Positions 36,537 to 45,816 are shown, numbered from the stretch's first letter. The stretch: DNA of 64,000 nt from Pacificimonas flava (GCF_000342165.1 NZ_AMRV01000001.1:62001-126000), one strand, 5' to 3'. Translations and numbers: made by a program. Notes: generated by a model from the sequence alone, not told the origin.

Positions 36537-38405
36537 TCAGCGGACGTTCAGAAGGGCGTCGAAAATATCCTGTGCCGCCGCGATGATCCGCGCGGCCGCC
36601 TCATAGCTTTGCTGGTAGCGGACCAGATCCGCCGCCTCCTCGTCCAGGTTCACCCCTGTCGCATCGGCAAGGGCTGAGCGCGCGGAATCGGTGCTCATTT
36701 CGGCGATGGTGGCGCGCGTGCGCGCCTCCGACAGACTTGCGGAGACAGTGGTTCGCAGGCCGGCGAACGATCCTTCGAAGCCTGCGCCGTCGACGCCCCC
36801 GGCGCTGATCATGGCAAGAAGGTTCGAATTGTCGGCGATGTTCGGTGGCGTCGCCCCGACCACCACCGACGCGCCGGCTGGCGGCGAGCCGTCGACCTGG
36901 ATCTGAAAGCCGGGGCCGGGCAGGCTGTCCCCCTCTGCGAACGGAACCGTTGCGACCACCAGACCGTCAGCATCGGTGATGGTCACCGCGTCCGGGGCGG
37001 TCCAGCTGTAGGTGTGCGGCGCCGTTCCGGTCAGCGACGTGGTCGGATCTTCGATGATCGTCATGGTGGCGGCGCCATCGAAGCGGTTGTTCTTTTCGAT
37101 CTGATAGGGCGCGGCCGTGGCGATGCGGCTGGCATCCTTGTTGATCAGCCGCATATTCTGGGCTCCGGTCGTCGGCGTCAGAACGAAGCGGTCGCCTGTC
37201 CGCGGCTCGCCGCCGAGATCTGCCGTAATACCGTCCATCGTCAGGGTGCCGGAACCGCTGACCGAGGCACCGGTTTCGACGTTCGTCATGGTCCAGGACG
37301 AGGTCGCGTCGTTGTAAACGAGCTCGTACGTCCCCTCCGGGTTTGCGGATGGATCGATCGTTGCCGCGACGGCGGCGCGGCCCATATTCTGCGTACTCTC
37401 GGTGACGTCGACGCCGTTCGTGGCCAGGAGAACCTCGCCCGGGCGTCCGGCAAGGTCGACACCGTTTTGATTTTGCTCGTTCAGGGTCGCCGCGAAGTTA
37501 TTCGCCAGTTCGTCGACGGCGTCTTGCGTCGTCTTCAGCGTGCCGAGGGCCGTCGTCAGCCCGGCATAGGCGCCGGAGGTCGGCGCGGTGATCGCCCGCG
37601 GCGCGAAGCCTGCGTCGAACAGCAGCCTGGCCCCGCCATTCTCGTCATATTCCGCGCCGAACGTATGGACCTCGCCCGGCCCGACGATGGTTTCACCGGT
37701 GGGCCCGCCCAGCTTCACGATGAACTGGTTCAGCCCGGTTTCCTGGATGTGCACCGGCACGACCTCGGCGAGACGCGTGAGCGCCACATCGCGCTGGTCG
37801 CGCAGACTGGCAAGCGCCGCCGTTCCGTCCTTCGCCTTCAGCAGTTTCTTGTTGATATTGTCGAGTTCGGCGATCGCGGCATTGGCATCGAACAATGTGC
37901 TGTCGATATCCATGTGGATGTCGGATTCCAGGTTGGACAGGCTCGACCCGGTATCGCGGAACCGGGCGGCGAGCGTTTCCATCCGTTCCAGGAAGACTGC
38001 GCGCGCGGAGCCGGATGTGGGGGCGGCGGCCAGATCCTCGGCGGATTCGTAGAACGAACGCAGGGCGCTTGCGATGCCCGTGCTCTGCGTACCCAGGCTG
38101 GATTCGATTTCCGAAAGCCATTTGCGCGTTCCGCCCGCCTCTGCGGCGGCGGCCATGGAGTTGCGCAGTTCCGCCGCCAGAAACTGATCCTGCGAACGGA
38201 TGACGCCGCCCACGATGGCTCCGGTTCCGGAGGCGCGCGTCGTGTACTGGATATATCCGCTGGAAGGGTCGGGGGCGGCCTGCGCCTCGACCCGGCGCCG
38301 GGTATACCCCTCCGTGCCGGCATTGACGACATTGCCGCCGACGACGTCGAGGGCCGCGCGCGAAACGCGGAGGCCCGAAGCGCCGATGCTGAGAAGGTCG
38401 CTCAT
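36537..38405 (-). CDS. flgK: flagellar hook-associated protein FlgK (HAP1)
   Basis: A 622-residue protein of the hook-filament junction. It starts LLSIGASGLRVSRAALDVVG with the rod/hook N-terminal motif GGNVVNAGTEGYTRRR. The C-terminus has GVNLDEEAADLVRYQQSYEA and ends IFDALLNVR, which is typical of FlgK. The middle is a long, divergent D2-like region. Its ATG overlaps the TGA of flgJ by four bases. Confidence 0.94.
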   Translation of the reverse strand: MSDLLSIGASGLRVSRAALDVVGGNVVNAGTEGYTRRRVEAQAAPDPSSGYIQYTTRASGTGAIVGGVIRSQDQFLAAELRNSMAAAAEAGGTRKWLSEIESSLGTQSTGIASALRSFYESAEDLAAAPTSGSARAVFLERMETLAARFRDTGSSLSNLESDIHMDIDSTLFDANAAIAELDNINKKLLKAKDGTAALASLRDQRDVALTRLAEVVPVHIQETGLNQFIVKLGGPTGETIVGPGEVHTFGAEYDENGGARLLFDAGFAPRAITAPTSGAYAGLTTALGTLKTTQDAVDELANNFAATLNEQNQNGVDLAGRPGEVLLATNGVDVTESTQNMGRAAVAATIDPSANPEGTYELVYNDATSSWTMTNVETGASVSGSGTLTMDGITADLGGEPRTGDRFVLTPTTGAQNMRLINKDASRIATAAPYQIEKNNRFDGAATMTIIEDPTTSLTGTAPHTYSWTAPDAVTITDADGLVVATVPFAEGDSLPGPGFQIQVDGSPPAGASVVVGATPPNIADNSNLLAMISAGGVDGAGFEGSFAGLRTTVSASLSEARTRATIAEMSTDSARSALADATGVNLDEEAADLVRYQQSYEAAARIIAAAQDIFDALLNVR

Positions 38406-38734
38406 TTACCGGTTCCTTCCTTGGGATCATAGGCGGCGCGTGCTGCCGGCGAGAGCTGCTGCACCAGCGCCTTGCCGATGCCGAGCGCCCCGCGCTGACC
38501 GAGCATTTCGGCAACCTCGCCGTCGAAGCGGTCGCGGAACAGCGCACCCGAACTGCTGTCGAGAGCGCCCTCGGCAAGGCTGGTCTTGCGCATGGACGAG
38601 ATCATCTGGCGCGCGAAGATCGCCTCGAACGATGCCGCCGCGTCCATCAATTCCTTCGAAGGCGCCCTGGGCTTCTGGACCTGGCCCGTGTCGGCGGCGG
38701 CGGTCATGTTGAGGAAGGCGAGGGGCTGCGTCAT
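38402..38734 (-). CDS. flgJ: rod-binding protein FlgJ, N-terminal domain only
   Basis: A 110-residue protein corresponding to the rod-capping domain of FlgJ, with KELMDAAASFEAIFARQMIS and the ALGIGKALVQQL block. The muramidase domain of enterobacterial FlgJ is absent. This single-domain form is usual in alphaproteobacteria, where a separate transglycosylase opens the wall; a candidate gene lies at 46520-47332. It overlaps flgI by one base and flgK by four. Confidence 0.9.
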   Translation of the reverse strand: MTQPLAFLNMTAAADTGQVQKPRAPSKELMDAAASFEAIFARQMISSMRKTSLAEGALDSSSGALFRDRFDGEVAEMLGQRGALGIGKALVQQLSPAARAAYDPKEGTGK

Positions 38735-39828
38735 CAGATCACCACCAGTTCCGCGCTCATGGCGCCGGCTTGCTTCAGGGCTTCCAAAATCGCCACCAGG
38801 TCGCCGGGCGCCGCGCCGACAGAGTTGATTGCCTTGACGAGATCGGCGAGCGACACGCCGGGTTCGAACAGGAACATGCGTCCATCGCCCTGCTCGACGC
38901 TGATCTGCGAATCCGGCACCACGACAGTCTGTCCGTCGGAGAACGGACCGGGCTGGCTGGGGAAGGGGGCCTCGTCGACGCGAACCGTCAGGCTGCCGTG
39001 CGAAACGGCGGCCGCGCTCAGCTTCACATCCTGCCCGATGATGACCGTACCCGTGCGCGAGTTGACGACGATCCGGGCGGCAGCCTGCGCCTTTTCGACC
39101 TCGATATTCTCTATGAGACTGATGAGTGCCACGCGGGTTTCTACGACCGGCGGCGCGGCAACTTTAATCGAAACCGCATCGAGGGGAGACGCCGTGCCCT
39201 CGCCGATATATTCGTTGATCGCCTCCACGACGTTCATCGTGGTCGAAAAATCGGGCTCTCGCAGGTTGAAGACCAGCGCCTGGCTGTCGCCGATGGCGGT
39301 CGGCACCATGCGCTCGACCGTCGCGCCTGCGGGGATGCGGCCGGTGGACGGCACATTGACCTGCACGCGCGATCCGTCCGCGCCGTCGACGCCAAGGCCG
39401 CCGACGATCAGGCTGCCCTGTGCCATGGCGTAGATCTGGCCGTCGGCGCCTTGCAGCGGTGCCAGGATCAGATTGCCGCCGCGAAGGGATTTCGACTTGC
39501 CGATGGCCGACACGGTCACGTCGATGGTCTGTCCCGGCTTCGCGAAGGGCGGCAGTTCGGCCGTGATCATCACGGCGGCCGCATTCTTCAGCGATGGGTC
39601 GACGCCGGGCGGCAGGGTCAGGCCGAAACGGGATACGGCGGCCTTCGCGCTTTGGATCGTATAGGGCAAATTGTCGTCGCCCGTGCCGGCCAGACCGACG
39701 ACGATGCCGTAACCGGTCAACTGGTTTGTACGGACGCCGGCGAAGGCACCGATGTCCTTCAGACGCTCCGCATACGCAGGCGTCAGGGCGAAGAGCAGTG
39801 CCGCGAGGGCGGCGAGAACCGTGCGCAT
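38734..39828 (-). CDS. flgI: flagellar P-ring protein FlgI
   Basis: A 364-residue periplasmic protein. ATG 39828 gives a signal peptide (MRTVLAALAALLFALTPAYA). The mature start RLKDIGAFAGVRTNQLTGYG leads into GLAGTGDD, the strongest family blocks. The C-terminus ends with LVAILEALKQAGAMSAELVV. It forms the ring around the rod in the peptidoglycan layer. An in-frame extension upstream is open but has no family sequence and would hide the signal peptide. Confidence 0.94.
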   Translation of the reverse strand: MRTVLAALAALLFALTPAYAERLKDIGAFAGVRTNQLTGYGIVVGLAGTGDDNLPYTIQSAKAAVSRFGLTLPPGVDPSLKNAAAVMITAELPPFAKPGQTIDVTVSAIGKSKSLRGGNLILAPLQGADGQIYAMAQGSLIVGGLGVDGADGSRVQVNVPSTGRIPAGATVERMVPTAIGDSQALVFNLREPDFSTTMNVVEAINEYIGEGTASPLDAVSIKVAAPPVVETRVALISLIENIEVEKAQAAARIVVNSRTGTVIIGQDVKLSAAAVSHGSLTVRVDEAPFPSQPGPFSDGQTVVVPDSQISVEQGDGRMFLFEPGVSLADLVKAINSVGAAPGDLVAILEALKQAGAMSAELVVI

Positions 39829-39844
39829 GGGTCTGGCGTCCCGG

Positions 39845-40510
39845 TCAGAAGGGTGAGACGGCGGTGAAGAAGCGCTGCAGCCATCCCTGACGGGAAGCAG
39901 CGGCGACCTGTCCGGTGCCGGCGTAGGAAATCCGGGCGTCCGCCACGCGCGGAGAGGGGACCGTATTGTCGACGGCAATGTCCTCCGGCCGGACAAGTCC
40001 CGAGAAGCGGATGAACTCGTCGCCGCGGTTCAGTCGCACGCGCTTTTCTCCGCGTACGACCAGAACGCCGTTCGGCATGACGTTGGCGACGGTCACGGTG
40101 ATGTCGCCGGTCAGTGCGTTCCGCTGGTCGGCATCACCGCCGCCTTCGAAATCGGTATCCGAGCCGCCCTCCAGCAGATCGCGAGGGATCACACTGCCGA
40201 AGGCGCCGGGCAGCGAAACGGCGGTGCTGCTCGACCGGTTCGCACTTGCCGACTGTGACTTCGATGCCGTCGTGCGTTCGACAAGGCGGATCGTCAGAAT
40301 GTCGCCGATCTGCCGCGCGCGCTGGCTGGTGGCATAGGCCTGATAGCTGCTCGCCTGATAGATCGCGCCCGTCGCCGCCGCCGGTTCCGCGGGGATGACC
40401 GGGTAGGAGGCGGCATATTCGGGCGAGGGGCCGCGATCCTCAAGCGCGGCCGTGCAACCGGCCAGCAGGATCAGCGCCGCCGGCGCCAGCTTACATGTTC
40501 TGCGTGACAT
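39845..40510 (-). CDS. flgH: flagellar L-ring lipoprotein FlgH
   Basis: A 221-residue outer-membrane lipoprotein. ATG 40510 gives a lipoprotein signal with the lipobox LLAGC at about residue 18. The mature region has RARQIGDILTIRLVERTTAS and the late block VLVVRGEKRVRLNRGDEFI, then FSGLVRPEDI, all typical of FlgH. Its first 20 bases overlap the end of flgG. It forms the L-ring in the outer membrane. Confidence 0.94.
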   Translation of the reverse strand: MSRRTCKLAPAALILLAGCTAALEDRGPSPEYAASYPVIPAEPAAATGAIYQASSYQAYATSQRARQIGDILTIRLVERTTASKSQSASANRSSSTAVSLPGAFGSVIPRDLLEGGSDTDFEGGGDADQRNALTGDITVTVANVMPNGVLVVRGEKRVRLNRGDEFIRFSGLVRPEDIAVDNTVPSPRVADARISYAGTGQVAAASRQGWLQRFFTAVSPF

Positions 40511-41276
40511 AGCGGAGCATCCCGTCGACTGTGCTGATGACCTTGGAATTGACTTCATAGGCGCGCTGCGTCTCGATCATGGAGACGAGTTCCTCGACGA
40601 CGTTGACGTTGGAGGCCTCAAGCGCACCCTGACGGATGCTGCCGCGCCCTTCGAGGCCCGGCTCACCGACGATCGGCGGACCGCTGGCGCCAGTCTCGAG
40701 ATAGAAATTGTCGCCGATGGGCTGCAGGCCGCCCTCGTTGATGAAACTGGCGATGTCGATCTTGCCGACCTCTACGGGTTCAGCCTGTCCCGGCATGACG
40801 ACGGTGACAGTGCCGTCATTGCCGACACTCAGGGACTGCGCGCCCTCCGGAATGTTCACGGCCGGCTCCAGGGGGTAGCCCTGCGTCGTCACCATTTCGC
40901 CCTGATCGGAAATGCGAAAGGCGCCGTCACGAGAGTAAGCGATGGAACCATCCGGCCGGGTGACCATGAAATAGCCCGGACCGTCCATCGCCATGTCGAG
41001 CGGGTTTTCGGTTTGCATCAGTTCGCCCTGGCCGAACATGCGTTCGGTGCCGGCGATGCGAACGCCGGTGCCGACGTTCAGACCGCTCGCCTGCTCCGTC
41101 TCCGCACTGGTCGGCGCACCGACCTGCGACAGGTTCTGGTACATCAGCGTCTCGAAGTCTGCGCGGTCGCGCTTGAACCCGGTCGTGTTGACGTTTGCGA
41201 GATTGTTCGAAATCACGCGCATGCGCATGTCCTGGGCATCGAGGCCCGAACGCGCGATATGAAGAGCTGAGGACAT
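40491..41276 (-). CDS. flgG: flagellar distal rod protein FlgG
   Basis: A 261-residue rod protein. It starts SALHIARSGLDAQDMRMRVI with the rod signature ISNNLANVNTTGFKRDRADF. The C-terminus has LEASNVNVVEELVSMIETQR and ends VDGMLRYVTQ. This length and the FQTLMYQ-like segment (FETLMYQ) are characteristic of FlgG. It is followed by flgH, which it overlaps. Confidence 0.94.
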   Translation of the reverse strand: MSSALHIARSGLDAQDMRMRVISNNLANVNTTGFKRDRADFETLMYQNLSQVGAPTSAETEQASGLNVGTGVRIAGTERMFGQGELMQTENPLDMAMDGPGYFMVTRPDGSIAYSRDGAFRISDQGEMVTTQGYPLEPAVNIPEGAQSLSVGNDGTVTVVMPGQAEPVEVGKIDIASFINEGGLQPIGDNFYLETGASGPPIVGEPGLEGRGSIRQGALEASNVNVVEELVSMIETQRAYEVNSKVISTVDGMLRYVTQNM

Positions 41277-41294
41277 CTATCTGTCTCCGTGTGA

Positions 41295-42041
41295 TTATTC
41301 GTTGCGCATCAGGGATGCGCTGGCCTGATCAAGATCGCGCGAGGCGGTCAGAAGACCCACCTGAAGTTCGAACTGCCGCGCCTGCTCGGTCAGGTTGACC
41401 AGTTCGGCCGCCATATTGACGTTCGATCCCTCAAGCTGCCCGGTGACGACGCGTGCGGCCGGATCGCCGGCAAGACCGCCGGCGGGGTCGGTGAACAGTC
41501 CGCTGGGCAGGCGCTTCAGCTGTGCCGGATCCTCCGGTGTGACGAGTTTCAGCTTGCCGATCTGTTCCAGTTCGTCGCCCGGACGTGCATCGCGCGCCTG
41601 AATGGCGATGGTGCCGTCCGCACCGATCTCGATCCGTGAGGCGGGGGGCACGGTGATGGGCCCGCCCTCGCCGACGATGGGATGACCCTCGCCGTTCACC
41701 AGCAGGCCGCTCGGCGCCACCGTCAGATCGCCGCGGCGCGTATAGGCTTCGCTGCCATCTTCTGCCTGGACAGTCAGGAAGCTGCCCGAACTGACGGCGA
41801 CGTCGAGCGGGCGGCCCGTGGCGATCAGCGTCCCCTCCGACATGTCTGCCTGGTTCTCGCGCGACTGCGACAGGATTCGCGCCTCCAGGGTGCCGCGCGC
41901 TTCCACGGCCGCGGCGACGGTGGCGGAGAAGTCGCGCCGGAATCCCGTCGTCGAGGAATTGGCGATATTGTTCGCCGTGACGGACTGGGCGGCGAGAGAC
42001 GCGCGCATGCCGCTGAAGGCGGTATAGGCCAGCTTGTCCAT
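41295..42041 (-). CDS. flgF: flagellar proximal rod protein FlgF
   Basis: A 248-residue rod protein of the FlgF/FlgG family. It begins MDKLAYTAFSGMRASLAAQ, with TANNIANSSTTGFRRDF as the rod motif, and ends with the LEGSNVNMAAELVNLTEQAR block. Its position directly before flgG and its shorter length support FlgF over FlgG. Confidence 0.92.
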   Translation of the reverse strand: MDKLAYTAFSGMRASLAAQSVTANNIANSSTTGFRRDFSATVAAAVEARGTLEARILSQSRENQADMSEGTLIATGRPLDVAVSSGSFLTVQAEDGSEAYTRRGDLTVAPSGLLVNGEGHPIVGEGGPITVPPASRIEIGADGTIAIQARDARPGDELEQIGKLKLVTPEDPAQLKRLPSGLFTDPAGGLAGDPAARVVTGQLEGSNVNMAAELVNLTEQARQFELQVGLLTASRDLDQASASLMRNE

Positions 42042-42063
42042 GCGGGCGTCTCCCTTTTACGTC

Positions 42064-43350
42064 TTAGCCGCGGATCGAGAGGATGGACTGCGCCATGGCG
42101 TTGTCCGTCTCGATGGTCTTGGCGTTGGCCTGGAAGTTGCGCTGCGCCGTGATCAGCTGCACCAGCTCCTCGGTCAGGTCGACATTGGCGCGCTCGATGG
42201 AGCCGCTGAGGACGCCGCCGGCGCCGTCTTCGCCCGGCTCCAAGTAAACGGGATCGCCCGAGCCGCCGGTCGCGCGGTAGGTGGCGTTCCCCTGCTGCGC
42301 CAGTTCCTGCGGATTGGCGAAGTTGACGACGGCGATGCGCCCGATCGCCTGTGACGTGCCGTTCGAGAAGCCGGCGGTGACAAGGCCGGTTTCATCCACC
42401 GAAACGCCGTCGAGCCGGCCTGGCGGGACGCCGTCCTGCGCAACGGAGCGGACCGAGAAGATATCCTGCTTCTGCACCGTTGCTTCGCCCGGATCGAACG
42501 TCAGGTTCATGGGCGCGGCGCCGTTTGCCGGATCATGCGCGGCAAGCTGGATCGGGCCGGTCGGTGCCGTCTTGTTGCCCAGGCTGTCGAACTGGAATTC
42601 GATGGGATTGCCGTCGGCGGCGGCAACTTCCTTGCCGTCGATGGTGATGTTGACGGTCCAGCTGCTCGTGGGGTCGTCGGCGTCCGGCGCCTTTGTACGC
42701 GTATAGTAGACCTGCGCCGTTTGCGGATTGCCCTCGCTATCGAACAGGGTGGCCGATGTCGTATTGTTGTAGGTCAGCGGGTTCGTCGGATCGAACTGAT
42801 AACCGGTCGAGGCGAAGCGCGGCTCGTCCGGGATGACGGAGCCCTTGGACGACAGGTTCACCGCCAGGCTGAGCTGCGTCGAGGCGATGGCCTCGCCCGA
42901 GCTGTCCGGCAGGCGCAGCGGCAGCAGCGACTGCGCCGACTTCGTGGTGGTCGTCCCATCCGGTCCGACCGGATAGCCGAGAAGATACTGGCCGCTCGAC
43001 CCCACGACGAAGCCGTTCTTGTCGAGGTCGAAGGCGCCGGCGCGCGTGTAGGAGACGTCCGTGCCGTTCAGGCTGGGCCGGATGGCGAAGAAACCCTGTC
43101 CGTTCACGGCGAGATCGAACGTGTTGCCGGTGGATTCGATGATGCCCTGCTCGAACTGCTGGCTCGTTCCCTTCAGCACGGTGCCGGTGCCGCCGGTTGC
43201 GCCCGCCAGGCCGGAATTGGCGACGAGATCGCCAAATTCGGTCGTGGAGCGCTTGAAGCCGATGCTGTTGGCGTTGGCGATATTGTTCGAGGTGACGGAG
43301 AGGGACGACTGGGCGCCCTTCAGGCCGGTAAGCGCGACGTAGAGAGACAT
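42064..43350 (-). CDS. flgE: flagellar hook protein FlgE
   Basis: A 428-residue protein of the hook. The N-terminal MSLYVALTGLKGAQSSLSVT and SNNIANANSIGFKRSTTEF are the rod/hook motif; the C-terminal IERANVDLTEELVQLITAQR and ETDNAMAQSILSIRG complete it. A long middle domain is typical of hook proteins. It is 25 bases after flgD and 22 before flgF. Confidence 0.94.
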   Translation of the reverse strand: MSLYVALTGLKGAQSSLSVTSNNIANANSIGFKRSTTEFGDLVANSGLAGATGGTGTVLKGTSQQFEQGIIESTGNTFDLAVNGQGFFAIRPSLNGTDVSYTRAGAFDLDKNGFVVGSSGQYLLGYPVGPDGTTTTKSAQSLLPLRLPDSSGEAIASTQLSLAVNLSSKGSVIPDEPRFASTGYQFDPTNPLTYNNTTSATLFDSEGNPQTAQVYYTRTKAPDADDPTSSWTVNITIDGKEVAAADGNPIEFQFDSLGNKTAPTGPIQLAAHDPANGAAPMNLTFDPGEATVQKQDIFSVRSVAQDGVPPGRLDGVSVDETGLVTAGFSNGTSQAIGRIAVVNFANPQELAQQGNATYRATGGSGDPVYLEPGEDGAGGVLSGSIERANVDLTEELVQLITAQRNFQANAKTIETDNAMAQSILSIRG

Positions 43351-43375
43351 GGTCTATGGTCCTTTCGGAGGGAAA

Positions 43376-44020
43376 TCAGGAAAGCGAGACGACGGAGGAG
43401 GGCTCGATGCGGCCGACGCCGTCGACCACCAACTGGGCTCCGCTGCCGCTCATGGAGACGGAGGAAATATGCCCGCGAACGTAGAGCGGCGCGGATTTGA
43501 CGAGGCCGGACTGCACGCTTTCAGCAGAGATGAAGAATGGGCCGTCGCCGGCGTCCTCTCCGGTTCCGGTGAGGCCGTCCCATTGAAAATCGACGCTCCC
43601 CGCCGACTGCGCGCCGAGCGGGAGGCTGCGGACGATTTCCCCCGCTGCGTTCTTGACGTTGACGAGAAGCGCGTCGGAATCGCGTTCGAGCTGCACCTGC
43701 CCGCTGACACCGTCGTCCCCAGGGGTCACGTCAGATGCGCTGACGAGAGCGGTGCGACCGATATAACCAGCGGCTTCCGACAAGCGGTTGGCGGTCAGCT
43801 CCTCGCGAAGGGATGCGATGCCGGAATTGACCTCGGCCACGCCGGTGGCAGTGGAGAACTGCGCCATTTGCGCCACGAACTGCTCGTTCGACATGGGATC
43901 GAGCGGGCTCTGGTTCACAAGCTGCGTCGTGAGAAGCCGCAGGAAGTCGTTCTGGCCCAGCGTCTGGCCCTTTGCCGAGAGCGTCGGCGACGCTGCCGAA
44001 CCGAGAGATACAGCATCCAT
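43376..44020 (-). CDS. flgD: flagellar hook cap (scaffold) protein FlgD
   Basis: A 214-residue protein that caps the growing hook. The N-terminal block LGQNDFLRLLTTQLVNQSPL, then PMSNEQFVAQMAQFSTATGV, is strongly FlgD-like. The C-terminal domain contains the FQWDGLTGTGED loop typical of FlgD Ig-like domains. It lies 2 bases after flgC. Confidence 0.93.
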   Translation of the reverse strand: MDAVSLGSAASPTLSAKGQTLGQNDFLRLLTTQLVNQSPLDPMSNEQFVAQMAQFSTATGVAEVNSGIASLREELTANRLSEAAGYIGRTALVSASDVTPGDDGVSGQVQLERDSDALLVNVKNAAGEIVRSLPLGAQSAGSVDFQWDGLTGTGEDAGDGPFFISAESVQSGLVKSAPLYVRGHISSVSMSGSGAQLVVDGVGRIEPSSVVSLS

Positions 44021-44022
44021 GA

Positions 44023-44427
44023 TCAGCCGCCCATCTTCAGCGTGCTCAACATCAGCGACTTCGCCGTGCGCAGCACTTCCACATTGTTCTGATATTGGCG
44101 CGAGGCTTCGAGCATATCGACGAGCTCGGCCTGGGTATCGACCGCCGCCTCGTAGACATAGCCGTCATCGTCGGCGAGCGGATGGCCGGGGTCATGCCGC
44201 TTGATGGGGTCGGCGCCTGTCGTCACGATCCGGTCGACGTCCACCGTGGCGCGCGCATCGCTGGCGCGATCGAGCGCGGTGGCGAACACCGGCTTCCTGG
44301 CCCGATAAGCCTCGTCGGCGCTGCCTGCGACGGCGCCGGCATTGGCCATGTTGCTGGCAGTGGTGTTCAGCCGGACGAGCTGCGCCGACATGGCGCGCCC
44401 GGAAATGTCGAAGACACTCATACCCAT
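44023..44427 (-). CDS. flgC: flagellar proximal rod protein FlgC
   Basis: ATG 44427 gives a 134-residue protein starting MGMSVFDISGRAMSAQLVRL, with NTTASNMANAG as the rod motif and the C-terminal DMLEASRQYQNNVEVLRTAK block. The frame is open further upstream, but that sequence belongs to the flgB gene in another frame. It is two bases after flgB. Confidence 0.94.
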   Translation of the reverse strand: MGMSVFDISGRAMSAQLVRLNTTASNMANAGAVAGSADEAYRARKPVFATALDRASDARATVDVDRIVTTGADPIKRHDPGHPLADDDGYVYEAAVDTQAELVDMLEASRQYQNNVEVLRTAKSLMLSTLKMGG

Positions 44428-44429
44428 GA

Positions 44430-44807
44430 TTATTCTCCCCTCAGCGCCGACATCATCGTGCTGATGCGGCCGTTCAGGATGTCGAGGGTCGCTTCGTAGC
44501 GAACCGAATTTTCCGAAAAGGCCACCTGTTCGGTGGCCAGCTCTACCGTGTTGCCGTCGAGCGATGCTTCGTGGGGAATGCGGTAGCCGGCCTGCGCGCC
44601 GCCGCCGCGCGCTGCGGTCATATGAAGGGGGTTCGAGCGTGTCAGATCGTCGCTGGCGGACTTCAGCGCCGCGCCGAAATCGAGATCGCGCGCCTTGTAT
44701 CCCGGCGTCCCCGCGTTCGCGATGTTGGACGCGATCATGTCGAGGCGCTGCGCACGCAGCTTCAGCGCCGTTCCGCTCACACCAAAATACTCGTCCAGGC
44801 TTGCCAC
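44430..44807 (-). CDS. flgB: flagellar proximal rod protein FlgB
   Basis: A 125-residue rod protein. It begins ASLDEYFGVSGTALKLRAQR followed by IASNIANAGTPGYKARDLDF, the clear FlgB rod motif. The GTG at 44807 is chosen: GGGAG lies about 7 bases before it, and no ATG is available near the family start. It is the first gene of the minus-strand flgBCDEFGHIJKL-motAB-pilZ run and has a sigma-54-like promoter upstream. Confidence 0.93.
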   Translation of the reverse strand: MASLDEYFGVSGTALKLRAQRLDMIASNIANAGTPGYKARDLDFGAALKSASDDLTRSNPLHMTAARGGGAQAGYRIPHEASLDGNTVELATEQVAFSENSVRYEATLDILNGRISTMMSALRGE

Positions 44808-44843
44808 GTTCGTGCTCCCAATTCGGACCTTCGCGCACTCACA

Positions 44844-44859
44844 AGCATGGCATGTGCCA
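44844..44859 (-). promoter_or_regulatory. sigma-54-like promoter of the flgB operon
   Basis: On the minus strand the sequence reads TGGCACATGCCATGCT. GG and GC are 10 bases apart, as sigma-54 requires. The -24 half matches TGGCAC exactly; the -12 half is weaker. The predicted start is near 44833, 26 bases before the flgB GTG. Confidence 0.7.
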
Positions 44860-44891
44860 GTCGTATATTGTGACCCGAAAACAAAGGGTTG

Positions 44892-44915
44892 TGTCGGCAC
44901 ATGTCGGGGCCGACA
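44892..44915. promoter_or_regulatory. inverted repeat between the divergent flgB and flgA promoters, possible activator site
   Basis: TGTCGGC at 44892-44898 and GCCGACA at 44909-44915 form a perfect 7-bp inverted repeat with a 10-base spacer. It lies about 33 bases from the flgB sigma-54 element and 76 from the flgA element, a distance suited to a shared enhancer for an FlbD/FleQ-like activator. Its use is inference. Confidence 0.45.
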
Positions 44916-44990
44916 AAATCTTGACGCGGTAGGTGTGAATTGGTGACGGCGAAGTGACACAGAGCCTTGGCTTCCTCGGGTCCGGCCAAT

Positions 44991-45006
44991 TGGCAAGGCC
45001 CTTGCA
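44991..45006 (+). promoter_or_regulatory. sigma-54-like promoter of flgA
   Basis: TGGCAAG, four bases, then TTGCA: GG and GC are 10 bases apart, with a single mismatch to the TGGCACG-N4-TTGCA core. The predicted start is near 45017, about 34 bases before the flgA ATG. Confidence 0.8.
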
Positions 45007-45050
45007 TCGACGTGGCGGTCCGCTCGATGCCGACAAGAAAAAGGTCGTTC

Positions 45051-45755
45051 ATGCAGTTCTCGCCGCGTTTCCGTCTCTTCGCCCTGGTATTGGGTTGGGC
45101 ATCTGCCCTTTCGACTGCGGGTGCATCCGCAGTCGAATTTCAGGCGCCGACCAGTATAGACGCGGCCGTCGCCGCCTATCTGGATGGCGAGGGCGGCGGC
45201 GACAGCGGCGTGCCTGTGGATGCGCGCCTGCATCTGAAGGCCTGCGCCGATCCTCTCGACATTGCGCGGCGTGGAGATCGCTCCTTGGAAGTCGGATGCG
45301 GGGCGGAGTGGCGCATCTTCGTACGCACGGAAGGGGCGGAGGCCCCGGTTCCTGCGGCGGCGCAGGACGCGCAGGCACCGCTCGTCGCCCAGTTGAGAGT
45401 GTCTCTTGCCCGTGGAAGCATGATCACCGCCTCCGATATCGAAATGGTGCCGGTGCCGGGACGAATGGCGGCGGACACGGTTCGGTCGGTCGAAATGGCA
45501 TCCGGTTTGAAACTGCGCCGCTCTGTCATGCCGGGGACCGTGCTGCGCCTGTCGATGCTGGAACGCGCGCCGCTGATCATGCGCGGGGACCGGGTCAGCT
45601 TGCGCGCGGATGGGCCGAATTTTGCCGTGGCGGTAGAGGCGGAAGCCATCGAGAACGGTTCGGTTGGCGACCGCGTGACGGTGCGGAACCTGAGTTCCGG
45701 AGAGAAGATCCAGGGCCGCGTCGCGGCAGACGGATCGGTTTTAATTTCTTCTTAA
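45051..45755 (+). CDS. flgA: flagellar P-ring assembly chaperone FlgA
   Basis: A 234-residue periplasmic protein. ATG 45051 starts a signal peptide ending near the ASAVEF region. The C-terminal SAF-type domain has SLARGSMITASDIEMVPVPG, then MLERAPLIMRGDRVSLRA and VRNLSSGEKIQGRV, the standard FlgA blocks. It helps FlgI form the P-ring. It is divergent from flgB and precedes flgM. Confidence 0.92.
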   Translation: MQFSPRFRLFALVLGWASALSTAGASAVEFQAPTSIDAAVAAYLDGEGGGDSGVPVDARLHLKACADPLDIARRGDRSLEVGCGAEWRIFVRTEGAEAPVPAAAQDAQAPLVAQLRVSLARGSMITASDIEMVPVPGRMAADTVRSVEMASGLKLRRSVMPGTVLRLSMLERAPLIMRGDRVSLRADGPNFAVAVEAEAIENGSVGDRVTVRNLSSGEKIQGRVAADGSVLISS

Positions 45756-45816
45756 GCTAGACCTGCGATGGTCGTTCTTGGGAGTATGCACACTCACCAA
45801 AACCAGGGATGGGACG

